From the NCBI GenBank assembly GCA_011523825.1, contig WTFX01000009.1, positions 166,420 to 230,419 of the forward strand: a stretch of 64,000 bases of DNA, given 5' to 3'. The stretch comes from Microthrixaceae bacterium (lineage in GTDB: Bacteria > Actinomycetota > Acidimicrobiia > Acidimicrobiales > Poriferisodalaceae). Numbering within the stretch: position 1 is the first letter of the stretch; every line of letters begins with the position of its first letter. This document shows, piece by piece, positions 32,728-42,945 of this stretch. The position numbers were made by a program, and so were the translations under genes. The notes below the pieces were generated by a model. That model saw nothing but the letters and a program-made list of their open reading frames with translations. It was not told the DNA's origin and did no database searches.

Positions 32728-34925
32728 TCCATTCGCGCCTGATGAGCGTGGCTCACCGCACCCGTGTCTTCCTCGCGTGGCTGCGCCACGGCGAGCACGT
32801 CGCAGATGAACGCCAGGATGAACGCCTCGTCGCGCCAGGCGTCGTAGCGGCCTGAAAGCCCGCCGTGGCCGGCATCCATCTCGGTGCGCAGCAGGATCGG
32901 CTTGCTCGACGTGGTTGTCGCCCGCAGTTTCGCCACCCACTTGGCGGGTTCCCAGTACTGCACCCGCGGATCGGTCAGCCCGGCGGTCACCAGCAGTGCC
33001 GGGTGGTCGGCCGGCTCGACGTTCTCGTAGGGCGCGTACGACCGGATCGTCTGGAACGCCGCCGGATCGGTGGGGTCGCCCCACTCGTCGTACTCCGTGA
33101 CCGTCAGCGGGATGGCCGGGTCCAGCATCGTGTTCAGCACGTCCACGAAGGGCACTTCGGCAACGACTCCGCAGAACAGCCCCGGGTGGCGGTTCACCAT
33201 CGCCCCCATGAGCAGGCCGCCAGCGCTGCCGCCTCGGGCGCAGATGCGATGCGGGTCCGCCCATCTCTCCGACGCCAGATGTTCGGCACAGGCGGCGAAG
33301 TCGCCGAAGGTGTGATGCTTGTTGGCCAGCTTGCCGCCCTCGTACCAGGCCCGCCCCAACTCGCCGCCGCCGCGGACGTGGGCGATGGCGAACAGCACGC
33401 CCCGGTCGAGCAGCGACAGCCGGGCCGTCGAGAACGACGCTGGCATGCCGATCTCGTACGCCCCGTAGCCGTACAGCAGGCAAGGCGCCGGCCAGCTCGC
33501 CGCGCTCGGTTTCCACACCAGGCTGATCGGCACCGCCGTGCCGTCGGGCGCCGTGGCGCTGATGCGCTCGGTGGCGTAGTCGGCCAGGTCGACACTGCCC
33601 AGCACCGGCAGTTGGTCGAGCAGCTCCCGCTCGCCGCTCTCGAGGTCCAGCTCGAAGATCGACGGCGGTGTCACCATCGACGTGTAGCCGTAGCGGTAGC
33701 GGCGGGTGTCGAATTCGGCGTTCGCCCCGCCGCCGGCCTCGTAGACCGGCTCGGGCATCTCGATCTCGAACGAGGGGCCCAGCTTGCTCGAATCTGCACC
33801 GTTCGGATCCAGCCCGCTCGGCTGGGTGCTGCGTGTGTCGTGAACCTGCAGCCGGACCAGACCGTCCTGGCGTTCGTGAACCACCACGAAGTCCTGGAAA
33901 CAGTCCATGCCGTCGATACGGATGCCGTCGCGGGCGCCGATCAGCTCGCGCCATGTGCTGCTGCGCCCAAGGGGAGCGTTCTCTGGCGGTGCGTCGCCTG
34001 CACTCGGCACGGGTGCCTCCACCAGCCGGAAGTCCAGCGCGCCATCGTTCGTCACGATGAGCAGCCGGTCGCCTTGGTGATCGACGCCGTACTCGATACC
34101 TGCCCGCCGCTCTCGCACGAGCAATGGCTCCGAAGCCGGCCGATCGGCGTCCACCAGCCGGTGCTCGGACGTGATCTTCGACTGCGAGCCGATCACCACG
34201 AAGCGTTCGCTGCTGGTAGCGCCAACGCCCACCCAGAACCGCTCGTCGTCCTCCCGGTAGGCCTCGACGTCGCCGGCGGGGTCGGCTCCCACGACATGGC
34301 GTATGACCCGGTTGGGGCGCTGGGCCTCGTCGGTGCGCACTGCGAACAGCGTTGAGTTGTCGTTTGCCCACACCAGCCCGTAGCTGAGCTCGGCGAGTCC
34401 GCACCCCGGCGCAGGCATGTCCGGTCCGTCCAGCACGTCGCCGGTCGCGATGTCGACCACCGTCAGCGAGTACTTCTCATCGCCGTCGGTGTCGGTGGTG
34501 TAGGCGAGCAGGCGGTGATCTGGGCTGACCGCCAGGTCACCGACGGCGAAGTACTCGTGGCCCTCTGCCAGCTCGTTCTCGTCGAGCAGCACTATCTCGT
34601 CATCGTCGGTGCCGCCCCGAGGCCGCCGCACATGGATGACGTACTGCAGCCCCTCCACCGTGCGGGCCCGGTACTCCCAGTCGTCCTTCGGCGTCGGCAG
34701 CGATTGGTGGGTCTCCTTGGTGCGGGCCTTGATCTCGCCGAAGATCTGCTCGCGCAGACCGGCCAGGTGGGCAGTCGCGACCTCGGTGAAGGAGTTCTCT
34801 GCCTCGAGGTACTCCCGCACGGCAGGGTCGTCCCGCTCGCGCAGCCAGTGCCAGGGGTCGTCGGTCTCGGTGCCGTGGATGCGCCGCACATGCGGCCGCT
34901 GCGGTGCCACCGGAGGCTGCGTCAT
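32724..34925 (-). CDS. ptrB: Oligopeptidase B, S9 prolyl oligopeptidase family
   Basis: The 733-aa cytosolic serine peptidase has an N-terminal seven-bladed propeller region and a C-terminal alpha/beta hydrolase domain. The nucleophile lies in RGGSAGGLLMG (Ser near 567), the Asp in TAGLTDPRVQYWEP and the His in DAGHGGLSGRYD. The opening DDPWHWLRERDDPAVREYL is typical. The family cleaves after basic residues in short peptides. I choose ATG 34925 rather than ATG 34970 because the homology-like region starts there; the extra 15 residues look like upstream sequence. Confidence 0.92.
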   Translation of the reverse strand: MTQPPVAPQRPHVRRIHGTETDDPWHWLRERDDPAVREYLEAENSFTEVATAHLAGLREQIFGEIKARTKETHQSLPTPKDDWEYRARTVEGLQYVIHVRRPRGGTDDDEIVLLDENELAEGHEYFAVGDLAVSPDHRLLAYTTDTDGDEKYSLTVVDIATGDVLDGPDMPAPGCGLAELSYGLVWANDNSTLFAVRTDEAQRPNRVIRHVVGADPAGDVEAYREDDERFWVGVGATSSERFVVIGSQSKITSEHRLVDADRPASEPLLVRERRAGIEYGVDHQGDRLLIVTNDGALDFRLVEAPVPSAGDAPPENAPLGRSSTWRELIGARDGIRIDGMDCFQDFVVVHERQDGLVRLQVHDTRSTQPSGLDPNGADSSKLGPSFEIEMPEPVYEAGGGANAEFDTRRYRYGYTSMVTPPSIFELDLESGERELLDQLPVLGSVDLADYATERISATAPDGTAVPISLVWKPSAASWPAPCLLYGYGAYEIGMPASFSTARLSLLDRGVLFAIAHVRGGGELGRAWYEGGKLANKHHTFGDFAACAEHLASERWADPHRICARGGSAGGLLMGAMVNRHPGLFCGVVAEVPFVDVLNTMLDPAIPLTVTEYDEWGDPTDPAAFQTIRSYAPYENVEPADHPALLVTAGLTDPRVQYWEPAKWVAKLRATTTSSKPILLRTEMDAGHGGLSGRYDAWRDEAFILAFICDVLAVAQPREEDTGAVSHAHQARMD

Positions 34926-34986
34926 GGAGCCCGCACCGTACCCGCCAAGCTGCCTCGGCCACTCCATCAATTCGAAGGCTGACCAC

Positions 34987-34992
34987 TAGCGT
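34987..34992 (+). promoter_or_regulatory. -10 hexamer TAGCGT, leaderless type
   Basis: TAGCGT ends 6 nt before GTG 34999. Confidence 0.5.
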
Positions 34993-34998
34993 GGCGGC

Positions 34999-35517
34999 GT
35001 GCCCATCTACGCGCTTGGCGACTACGAGCCTGACATCCATCCCGACGCTTTCGTGATGCCCGAGGCGATCATCATCGGGCGGGTCACGATCGGCCCGGAG
35101 GCGTCGATCTGGTCGGGCGCAGTGCTGCGTGGCGACGACAACGACATCTTCGTGGGGGCCGGCTCGTCGGTGCAGGACAACGCGGTGCTGCATGTGACCG
35201 AGGAATGGTCGACCACCGTGGGGGAGCGCTGCACCATCGGCCACCTGGCGCACATCGAGGGCGGCGTGGTGCACGACGAGGCGCTGGTCGGCACCGGGGC
35301 GATCGTGCTGCACGACGCCGAGGTCGGCGAGCGAGCGCTGGTCGGTGCCGGCGCCGTCGTGCCGGGCGGCATGAAGGTTCCGCCGGGCACCATTGCCGTG
35401 GGCACGCCCGCCAAGATCCGCGAAGGCGTTGATACCGCACCGCTCATCCTGCCTGGCGTACAGAACTACCTCGACCGCCGCGTTCGCTACATGGGCGAAC
35501 TCCGCCGCATCGACTGA
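34999..35517 (+). CDS. Gamma-carbonic anhydrase family hexapeptide-repeat protein
   Basis: The 172-aa left-handed beta-helix protein has repeated hexapeptides such as AIIIGRVTIGPEASIWSGAV. The three zinc-type histidines are in AVLHVTEE and TIGHLAHIEGG, with RGDDNDIFVGAGSSVQD upstream. This is the YrdA/PaaY-type layout, and the enzyme may hydrate CO2 or be a structural relative. GTG 34999 is backed by a leaderless promoter. It is divergent from the oligopeptidase gene. Confidence 0.9.
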   Translation: MPIYALGDYEPDIHPDAFVMPEAIIIGRVTIGPEASIWSGAVLRGDDNDIFVGAGSSVQDNAVLHVTEEWSTTVGERCTIGHLAHIEGGVVHDEALVGTGAIVLHDAEVGERALVGAGAVVPGGMKVPPGTIAVGTPAKIREGVDTAPLILPGVQNYLDRRVRYMGELRRID

Positions 35518-35571
35518 TCGCGCGCGTCGTTTCTCCCCGGTTGTCAGCCTGACGCGCCGAAGCGGCGGCGG

Positions 35572-35577
35572 TAGCGT
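35572..35577 (+). promoter_or_regulatory. -10 hexamer TAGCGT, leaderless type
   Basis: TAGCGT ends 8 nt before ATG 35586. Confidence 0.5.
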
Positions 35578-35585
35578 CACGGCCC

Positions 35586-36491
35586 ATGAGCATGGGAAGC
35601 ATCGACCTGGGACGCATCGGCATCTGGACGGGGGTGCTCGATGCACTGCCGTCCGCGCAGGGCGTGGAGTTCGTCGCCGAAGCCGAGGAGCTGGGCTACG
35701 GGGCGTTCTGGATCCCCGAGGCTGTCGGGCGTGACCCGTTCGTGGCTGCCGCCCGGCTGCTCGAGGGCACGAGCACCATCAAGATCGCCACCGGCATCGC
35801 CAACATCTACGCCCGCGACCCCATGACCATGGCCAACACGCTGCGCACCATCGACGAGGCGTTCCCGGGCCGGTTCCTGCTGGGTCTCGGCGTCAGCCAC
35901 CACCACCTGGTGGAGTACATCCGCAAGCATGACTACTCCAAACCGCTCAGCTACATGCGCGAGTACCTCGAGCGCATGGGCAAGGCCCGCTTCATGGCCC
36001 ATGGCCCCCAGGAGCTGCCCGAGATCGTGCTCGCGGCGCTCGGCCCCAAGATGCTGGAGCTGTCGGCAACGGCGACCGCCGGCGCGCACCCGTACTTCGT
36101 GCCGCCCGAGCACACCGCCGTGGCCCGCGAGACGATGGGATCCGACGCTGCGTTGTACCCCGAGCAGATGGCGATCCTGGACACCAACGCCGACTCAGCC
36201 CGGGCGCTGGCCCGCAAGAACATGGCCATCTACCTGGGCCTGCCGAACTACGCCAACAACCTGCTGCGACTGGGCTTCATCCAGGCCGACATCGACGGCG
36301 GCCCCGACGGCGGCCCGTCCGACAAGCTGGTCGACGCCATCGTCGTCTGGGGCACTGAGGACGACGTCAAGGCCCGCGTGGACGCCCACTTCGACGCCGG
36401 CGCCGACCACGTCTGCGTGCAGGTCCTAGCGGACGATCCCTCTGCGGCATTCGACGGCTGGCGCCGCCTCGCCCCAGCCCTGCTGAGCTGA
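35586..36491 (+). CDS. LLM class F420-dependent oxidoreductase
   Basis: The 301-aa luciferase-like barrel has RIGIWTGVLDALP at the start, YGAFWIPEAVGRDPF, IKIATGIANIYARDP, FLLGLGVSHH and the MRDYLERM-like segment YMREYLERMGKA. It fits the TIGR03620-type actinobacterial F420-dependent group. The substrate is unknown. It is the third LLM protein in the window. ATG 35586 is supported by TAGCGT upstream; sufB follows 58 nt downstream with its own promoter. Confidence 0.86.
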   Translation: MSMGSIDLGRIGIWTGVLDALPSAQGVEFVAEAEELGYGAFWIPEAVGRDPFVAAARLLEGTSTIKIATGIANIYARDPMTMANTLRTIDEAFPGRFLLGLGVSHHHLVEYIRKHDYSKPLSYMREYLERMGKARFMAHGPQELPEIVLAALGPKMLELSATATAGAHPYFVPPEHTAVARETMGSDAALYPEQMAILDTNADSARALARKNMAIYLGLPNYANNLLRLGFIQADIDGGPDGGPSDKLVDAIVVWGTEDDVKARVDAHFDAGADHVCVQVLADDPSAAFDGWRRLAPALLS

Positions 36492-36537
36492 CTGTTCGGC
36501 ACCATGCCCTGCACTATGGCCCGGACTGGGGCGGCGT

Positions 36538-36543
36538 TAGGCT
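36538..36543 (+). promoter_or_regulatory. -10 hexamer TAGGCT, leaderless type, of the suf operon
   Basis: TAGGCT ends 6 nt before GTG 36550 of sufB. No obvious Rrf2 or SufR operator palindrome is visible in the 58-nt gap. Confidence 0.5.
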
Positions 36544-36549
36544 GAGGTT

Positions 36550-37961
<1,412 letters not shown>

Positions 37962-37962
<1 letters not shown>

Positions 37963-39020
37963 TGCGCAGTCCAAAAGACTTCTTCGCCCCGCTGGCGCTC
38001 GGGGCGCCTGCTCCGCTGCGCGAGATCCCGTTCCGGCCCTCGCGCATGATCCACTTCTTCGATCCGTCCAACGAGCGGATGCGCGCCAAGGTCCCCGACA
38101 TCGCCCCCACGGTCGATGTGCTGCTCGGCAACCTGGAAGATGCCGTGTCGGCCGACAGCAAGGACGCCGCCCGGGCAGGGCTGATAGAGGTGGGCAAGGC
38201 GTGGCAGCCCGGGCACACCCAGCTGTGGACCCGGGTGAACAGCCTCGACTCGCCGTGGTTCCTCGACGACGTCTGGGCACTGTGCCATGAGATCGGCGAC
38301 AAGCTGGACGTGATCATGGTGCCCAAGGTGGAAGGCCCCGAGGACATCCACTACGTGGACCGGCTGCTGGCCCAGCTCGAGGCCCGTGTGGGGCTAGAGC
38401 GGCCATTGCTGGTGCATGCGATCCTTGAGACCGCCCGTGGCGTGGCCAACGTGGAGTCGATCTGCCTGGCCAGCCCCCGCATGCAGGGGCTGTCGCTGGG
38501 GCCTGCCGACCTGGCCGCTGACCGCCGCATGAAGACCACCCGGGTCGGCGGCGGCCATCCCGGCTACCTCGTGCGCACCGACCCGGTGCCCGACGGCGAC
38601 GACGACGCACGCACGTCGTTCCAGCAGGACCTGTGGCACTACACGCTCGCCCGCATGGTGGACGCCTGTGGCACCGCCGGGATCCTGCCCTACTACGGAC
38701 CGTTCGGCGACATCGCCGACCCCATCGGCTGCGAGGACCAGTTCCGCAACGCCTACCTGCTCGGCTGCGTGGGGGCGTGGAGCCTGCACCCCAGCCAGAT
38801 CGCCATCGCGAAGCGGGTCTTCAGCCCCGAGCCCGACGAAGTGGCCTGGGCACAGCGGGTCGTGACCGAGATGGGCGACGGCACCGGCGCCGTCATGATC
38901 GACGGCAAGATGCAGGACGATGCCACCGTGAAGCAGTGCCGGGTGGTGCTGCAGCTCGCCCGTGACCTGTCCGCGGCCGACCCCGAGCTGGCCGCCGCCT
39001 ACGGGCTCGACGCAATCTGA
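37962..39020 (+). CDS. HpcH/HpaI-type CoA-ester lyase, probable malyl-CoA / beta-methylmalyl-CoA lyase
   Basis: The 352-aa protein of the CitE-like lyase family has the long layout (near 350 aa) seen in Chloroflexus-type malyl-CoA lyase. Landmarks are [43 protein letters not shown]-like [19 protein letters not shown]-type [21 protein letters not shown] and DGKMQDDAT. Such enzymes cleave malyl-CoA to glyoxylate and acetyl-CoA and beta-methylmalyl-CoA to glyoxylate and propionyl-CoA, using Mg2+. It is translationally coupled to sufB, an odd position for central carbon metabolism. Confidence 0.85.
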
Positions 39021-39037
39021 GAACGCCAGCACGCCCG

Positions 39038-39910
39038 ATGAGCGCAGCCGCCAATCCCCGCCCGCGCCGATCGGTGCTGTACATGCCGGCGGCGAACGCC
39101 CGGGCGCTGGAGAAGGCCAAGGCCATCGATGCCGACGCACTCATATTCGATCTCGAGGACGCTGTAGCACCCGACGCCAAGGAGGCAGCCCGCGAGGGTG
39201 CCTGTGCCGCTGCTTCCTCGGGCGAGTACGGCCACCGCGAGCTGACCATTCGCTGCAACGGGCTAGACACCCCGTGGGGTCGTGACGACATCAAGTCCGC
39301 GGGCGCTGCAGCCCCCTCAGCCATCGTCATTCCCAAGGTGTCGAGCGCCGCTCAGCTCCTTGCGGTCAGCGACGTGCTCGACAGCGCGGACGCGCCCGAC
39401 TCAGTGCGCATCTGGGCCATGATCGAGACGCCCGCCGGAATCGCCCACGCCCGGGAGATCGCAGCCTTCGAGCGGACCGATGCGGTGGTCATGGGCACCA
39501 ACGACATGGCCAAAGAACTGCGCGCCACAATCACTCCCGACCGGGCAGCGCTCGTGCCGCACCTGGCGACCTGCCTCGTGGCTGCACGCGAGGCTGGCGT
39601 GACCGCGCTCGACGGCGTCTACAACGACATCAGCAACGCCGACGGCTTTGCGGCGGTGTGCGAGCAGGGCGCCCATCTCGGATTCGACGGCAAGACCCTG
39701 ATCCACCCGAGCCAGGTGGGCCCGTGCAACGACGCCTTCTCGCCCGGCCTCGACGAGCTCGACTTTCACCGCCAGGTCATCGAGGCATTCGAGGCGGCGA
39801 CGGCAGATGGCCGTGGGGTGGTGACCGTAGACGGCAAGATGGTCGAGAATCTTCACGTGGACGAAGCTCGGCGGGCCATTGCGCTCGCCGACGCGATTGC
39901 GCAGCGCTGA
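39038..39910 (+). CDS. CoA-ester lyase / malyl-CoA thioesterase-like protein (CitE family)
   Basis: The 290-aa protein has the short CitE-like layout: RRSVLYMPAANARALEKA, ADALIFDLEDAVAPDAK, a Mg-binding Glu/Asp set (IETPAGI, GTNDMAKELR) and FDGKTLIHPSQ. This size matches CitE-type lyases and the (3S)-malyl-CoA thioesterases that accompany Mcl in the ethylmalonyl-CoA pathway. The two cannot be told apart here. It lies 17 nt after the longer lyase, so the pair may act in series. Confidence 0.82.
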   Translation: MSAAANPRPRRSVLYMPAANARALEKAKAIDADALIFDLEDAVAPDAKEAAREGACAAASSGEYGHRELTIRCNGLDTPWGRDDIKSAGAAAPSAIVIPKVSSAAQLLAVSDVLDSADAPDSVRIWAMIETPAGIAHAREIAAFERTDAVVMGTNDMAKELRATITPDRAALVPHLATCLVAAREAGVTALDGVYNDISNADGFAAVCEQGAHLGFDGKTLIHPSQVGPCNDAFSPGLDELDFHRQVIEAFEAATADGRGVVTVDGKMVENLHVDEARRAIALADAIAQR

Positions 39911-39924
39911 GGGAGGCGGCTGCC

Positions 39925-40338
39925 ATGCCGATGCGGACGAACTGCCGCCACTACGAGAGCCGGACGTATCCGAACGGCGACACCGTGCGCAAGTGCAACC
40001 TCGATCTCGCCCCCGAGGCTCCGTGGCGCTGCCCGGAGGACTGCCCGTCGTACTCGCCCCGGCGTCTCGATGCGGGCTGGCAGCACGGATCGCTGGGCAT
40101 CCAGAATTTCGCCAAGGAGCCCGCCAGCATCGGCGAGGACGACTCGATCGCCGCCCTGCTCGACGCTGCCGAGGACGTGGTGAACGCGGCGGGGCCACGC
40201 ATCCTCGAAGAGGTCGCCGCCGAGCGTGCGCGGCCGAAGGGCATCCGGGCGAAGGCACGCAAGCGCAAGGCTTCCAAGAAGGCCAGGCGTGCCCAGCGCC
40301 GCCGCGACCGCGACGATCGCAAGGACGGCGAGGTCTGA
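39925..40338 (+). CDS. Small protein with four cysteines and a basic tail, unknown function
   Basis: The 137-aa protein is not recognised. The N-terminal 40 residues hold Cys7, Cys24, Cys36 and Cys40 (NCRHYES, RKCNLD, WRCPEDCPSY), a pattern that could bind zinc or an Fe-S cluster. The last 40 residues are almost all Lys, Arg and Ala, as in nucleic-acid-binding tails. ATG 39925 has a strong GGGAGG site at 39911-39916. Its place inside the suf operon, just before sufD, makes an Fe-S or RNA-linked role conceivable, but that is inference. Confidence 0.75.
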   Translation: MPMRTNCRHYESRTYPNGDTVRKCNLDLAPEAPWRCPEDCPSYSPRRLDAGWQHGSLGIQNFAKEPASIGEDDSIAALLDAAEDVVNAAGPRILEEVAAERARPKGIRAKARKRKASKKARRAQRRRDRDDRKDGEV

Positions 40339-40391
40339 TCACGGCTCGCAGCGGGCTGCCGCGGCCCGCTAGGCCCGGACGGGCGCGCCGG

Positions 40392-40397
40392 TAGCCT
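40392..40397 (+). promoter_or_regulatory. -10 hexamer TAGCCT, leaderless type
   Basis: TAGCCT ends 7 nt before GTG 40405 of sufD, so sufD-Rieske-sufC can be a separate transcription unit from sufB. Confidence 0.5.
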
Positions 40398-40404
40398 CCG
40401 CAGC

Positions 40405-41658
40405 GTGTTCAGCCCCGACCTCGTCGATGCGCTCGGCGGCTCCGACGCGTTGGCCAAGCGGCGCCGCGCCGCAGCGGAGCGGGCGGCAGCGGCAGGTCAA
40501 CCGTCGTTCACCGAAGAGGTGTGGCGCTACACGCCGATTGACGATCTCGACACCAGCCAGTACCGGTTCGAGTCGCCTGGAGGCAGCGCGGGCCCCGCTG
40601 GTTTGGTCGCCGGCGTCGACGATGACGCCGCAGCGGTCATCCGCATAACGAACGGCGCGGTCACCGATGTCGCCGTGCGGGCAGACGGTGTCAGCGTGAC
40701 CACGCTCGACGACGGCGCCGACGACCTTGTCGGCGTAGTCGCGCCGGAAGGGCCTGACGTTTTTGGCGACTGGAACCTGGCTCTCAGCGCCGCGCCTATC
40801 GCTGTCAGCATCGAACCGAAGGCGGTCGTAGCCGCTCCGGTGGTCGTGCATGTCCACACCGACGTTGACGGGCTCGCCTGGTTCCCACGGCTGGTGGTGG
40901 TGGCCGGGCGTATGAGCCAGGCCACGGTGATCGAGCACCACACCGGCGGGGATGCACCGGCGCTCATCTGCCCGTTGACCGAGTTGAGCGTCGGCGATGG
41001 CGCACACCTCGGTCATGTCACTGTGCAGGAGCTGGGAAATGCCGCCTGGCAGATCGCCAATCTCTGCTCGGACGTGGGCCGCGACGCCAACCTGCGGATC
41101 GGCCACGTGGCGATGGGAGGCGACTACGCCCGGGCCCGCATCGGCACCGACATGACCGGTCGGGGCGGCCACAGCGAGATCGACGCCGTGTACTTCGGCC
41201 GCGGCACCTCCACACTCGACTTCCGCACCTTCCAGACGCATGTGGCACCGCACACGACCTCTGACCTGCTGTTCAAGGGAGCGGTCGACGACTACGCCCG
41301 GGCGGTCTACACCGGGCTGATCCGCATCGAAGCCGATGCCTCCCACGTCATGGCCGATCAGACGAACCGGAACCTGAAGCTGTCGCCGAACGCGTGGGCC
41401 GAGTCGGTGCCGAACCTTGAGATCGAGAACAGCGACGTGCAGTGCAGTCACGCCTCCTCCATCGGTCCCGTCGACGCCGACCAGCGCTTCTACCTCGAGA
41501 GCCGCGGCGTGCCGACCGACGTGGCCGAGGCGCTGGTGGTGCGTGGCTTCTTCGACGAGGTCCTCGATGCGCTGCCGTCCGAGCAGATCTCGGCATCGGT
41601 GCGCCAGCGCATCGACGAGCTGGTGTCCGATGCTGACTTCGCAGCGGTGGTGCGATGA
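40405..41658 (+). CDS. sufD: Fe-S cluster assembly protein SufD
   Basis: The 417-aa paralogue of SufB is the second scaffold subunit. It has the N-terminal WRYTPIDDLDTSQY, a beta-helix core with GRGGHSEIDAVYFGRG and FRTFQTHVAPHTTSDLLFKG, the conserved His in that segment, and the C-terminal QCSHASSIGPVDADQRFYLESRG and ALVVRGFFDEVLD that bind SufC. The stop TGA lies inside ATGA at 41655, the first link in a chain of overlapping mini-ORFs leading to the Rieske gene. Confidence 0.95.
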   Translation: MFSPDLVDALGGSDALAKRRRAAAERAAAAGQPSFTEEVWRYTPIDDLDTSQYRFESPGGSAGPAGLVAGVDDDAAAVIRITNGAVTDVAVRADGVSVTTLDDGADDLVGVVAPEGPDVFGDWNLALSAAPIAVSIEPKAVVAAPVVVHVHTDVDGLAWFPRLVVVAGRMSQATVIEHHTGGDAPALICPLTELSVGDGAHLGHVTVQELGNAAWQIANLCSDVGRDANLRIGHVAMGGDYARARIGTDMTGRGGHSEIDAVYFGRGTSTLDFRTFQTHVAPHTTSDLLFKGAVDDYARAVYTGLIRIEADASHVMADQTNRNLKLSPNAWAESVPNLEIENSDVQCSHASSIGPVDADQRFYLESRGVPTDVAEALVVRGFFDEVLDALPSEQISASVRQRIDELVSDADFAAVVR

Positions 41659-41687
41659 GCACCATCGCCATGGAGACGGCGCAATGA
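41655..41687 (+). CDS. Mini-ORF 1 (10 aa) coupling sufD to downstream genes
   Basis: ATG overlaps the sufD stop in ATGA and the ORF encodes MSTIAMETAQ. Its own TGA overlaps the next ATG. It may serve only to hand ribosomes on; no peptide function is claimed. Confidence 0.35.
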   Translation: MSTIAMETAQ

Positions 41688-41712
41688 GCCCGGTCGTCAT
41701 GAAGGCGGCGCC
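41655..41712 (+). repeat. 29-bp imperfect tandem repeat carrying stop-start signals
   Basis: Units 41655-41683 and 41684-41712 agree at 22 of 29 positions and each starts ATGAGC with an internal ATG at the same offset. The downstream Rieske gene also starts ATGAGC, so the repeat unit probably arose by copying the start region. Confidence 0.75.
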
Positions 41713-41716
41713 ATGA
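41684..41716 (+). CDS. Mini-ORF 2 (10 aa) coupling to the Rieske gene
   Basis: It encodes MSPVVMKAAP and ends in a TGA that overlaps the ATG of the Rieske ferredoxin gene at 41713. It has the same length and layout as mini-ORF 1. Confidence 0.35.
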   Translation: MSPVVMKAAP

Positions 41717-42045
41717 GCGCAGGGGACGAGGCCCGCACTGCGGTGCTGTGCCAGCGGGGCGACGTGCCCGACGGCGAGGCGCAGCGCTTCGACGTCGACG
41801 GGCACCGCATCGCGCTCGCGCGCATCGGCGACGACTACTACGCCATCGGCGACCGGTGCAGCCACCAGAACTACTCGCTGGCCGACGGCTGGGTCTGGCC
41901 CGACGAGTGCGCCCTCGAATGCCCGCAGCACTCCTCGTCCTTCGACCTGCGCACCGGCAAGCCGAACTGCTTCCCCGCCACCCAGCCGGTGCCGGTCTAT
42001 GAGATCCGCGTCAGCGGCGACGACGTCTCAGTGGTGCTGCCATGA
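41713..42045 (+). CDS. Rieske-type [2Fe-2S] ferredoxin
   Basis: The 110-aa soluble Rieske protein has both cluster loops, CSHQNYSL (C-x-H) and CPQHSSSFD (C-x2-H), and the GKPNCFPATQPVPVYEIRV tail common to NirD/dioxygenase-ferredoxin types. A Rieske ferredoxin between sufD and sufC is a recurrent actinobacterial and related arrangement and may supply electrons for cluster assembly; this role is inferred. It overlaps sufC by ATGA. Confidence 0.9.
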   Translation: MSAGDEARTAVLCQRGDVPDGEAQRFDVDGHRIALARIGDDYYAIGDRCSHQNYSLADGWVWPDECALECPQHSSSFDLRTGKPNCFPATQPVPVYEIRVSGDDVSVVLP

Positions 42046-42932
42046 GCGACAACGCCGCGCACACGCTGCGCATCGAAGGCCTGCACGCATCAGCCGGCGA
42101 CCAGGAGATCCTCCAGGGCGTCGATCTGGAGGTGTCCTCCGGACGGGTGCATGCGGTCATGGGGCCCAACGGCTCGGGCAAGAGCACCTTGGCGCATGTC
42201 GTGATGGGGCGGCCCGGCTATGAGGTCACGGCCGGCTCGGTGACCCTCGACGGCATCGACGTGCTGGGGCTGGCGCCTTGGGAGCGGGCACAGGCCGGGC
42301 TGTTCCTGGCCATGCAGCACCCGACGGAAGTGCCCGGCGTTTCGGCCGCCCAGGCGCTCGCCGAGGCGCTGGCGCTGCGGGCCGGCGACGACAGCCCGAG
42401 CGCCGAGCAGCTCGAGCGCACCCGCGGGCTGCTCGAAGCCGAGGCGGCGACGGTCGGGCTGAAGGCTGAGCTGGTGGCGCGGCCGTTGAACGTCGACATG
42501 TCGGGCGGTGAGAAGAAGCGCAACGAGACGGTGCAGCTGGCGGTGCTGCAGCCCCGCATCGCCATCCTCGACGAGATCGACAGCGGCCTCGACATCGATG
42601 CGCTGCGCGCCTGCGCCAACCGCATCGAGGCGTTGACGGAGGCCGGTCTGGGCGTGCTCGCCATCACTCACTTCACCCGGGTGCTGGAGTACCTCCGGCC
42701 CGATGAGGTCCACGTGATCGTGGACGGCCGCATCGTGGACTCCGGCGGTCCCGAGCTGGCCGACGCGCTCGAAGCCGACGGCTACGCCCCGTACTTGCCC
42801 GAGGAACCCGACGCCGGTGTGGCGGTGTCGATCGGCGGGCTCGGCAGCACGCTCGGTGCAGGAACGGGATCGTCGGCCGCCGACGATCCCTTTGCCGATC
42901 CGTGGGCGGACCCGCTCGACGAATTGGGCTGA
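42042..42932 (+). CDS. sufC: Fe-S cluster assembly ATPase SufC (copy 1)
   Basis: The 296-aa ATPase has Walker A GPNGSGKST, the SufC-typical GLFLAMQHPTEVPGVS, signature MSGGEKKRNE, Walker B IAILDEIDSGLDIDAL and the H-loop ITHFTRVLEYL. The final 45 residues form a Gly/Asp-rich tail absent from the second SufC. It overlaps the Rieske gene by ATGA. Together with the second copy at 46969-47781 the locus encodes two clearly different SufC proteins, raising the question of which pairs with SufB and which with SufD. Confidence 0.95.
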   Translation: MSDNAAHTLRIEGLHASAGDQEILQGVDLEVSSGRVHAVMGPNGSGKSTLAHVVMGRPGYEVTAGSVTLDGIDVLGLAPWERAQAGLFLAMQHPTEVPGVSAAQALAEALALRAGDDSPSAEQLERTRGLLEAEAATVGLKAELVARPLNVDMSGGEKKRNETVQLAVLQPRIAILDEIDSGLDIDALRACANRIEALTEAGLGVLAITHFTRVLEYLRPDEVHVIVDGRIVDSGGPELADALEADGYAPYLPEEPDAGVAVSIGGLGSTLGAGTGSSAADDPFADPWADPLDELG

Positions 42933-42945
42933 GCGCCGCTGAGTC

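Noticed and set aside
32401..34404. Long minus-strand ORF (667 aa) in another frame of the oligopeptidase gene.
   Set aside because: It overlaps the oligopeptidase B gene in a shifted frame and has an Arg-rich composition without motifs.
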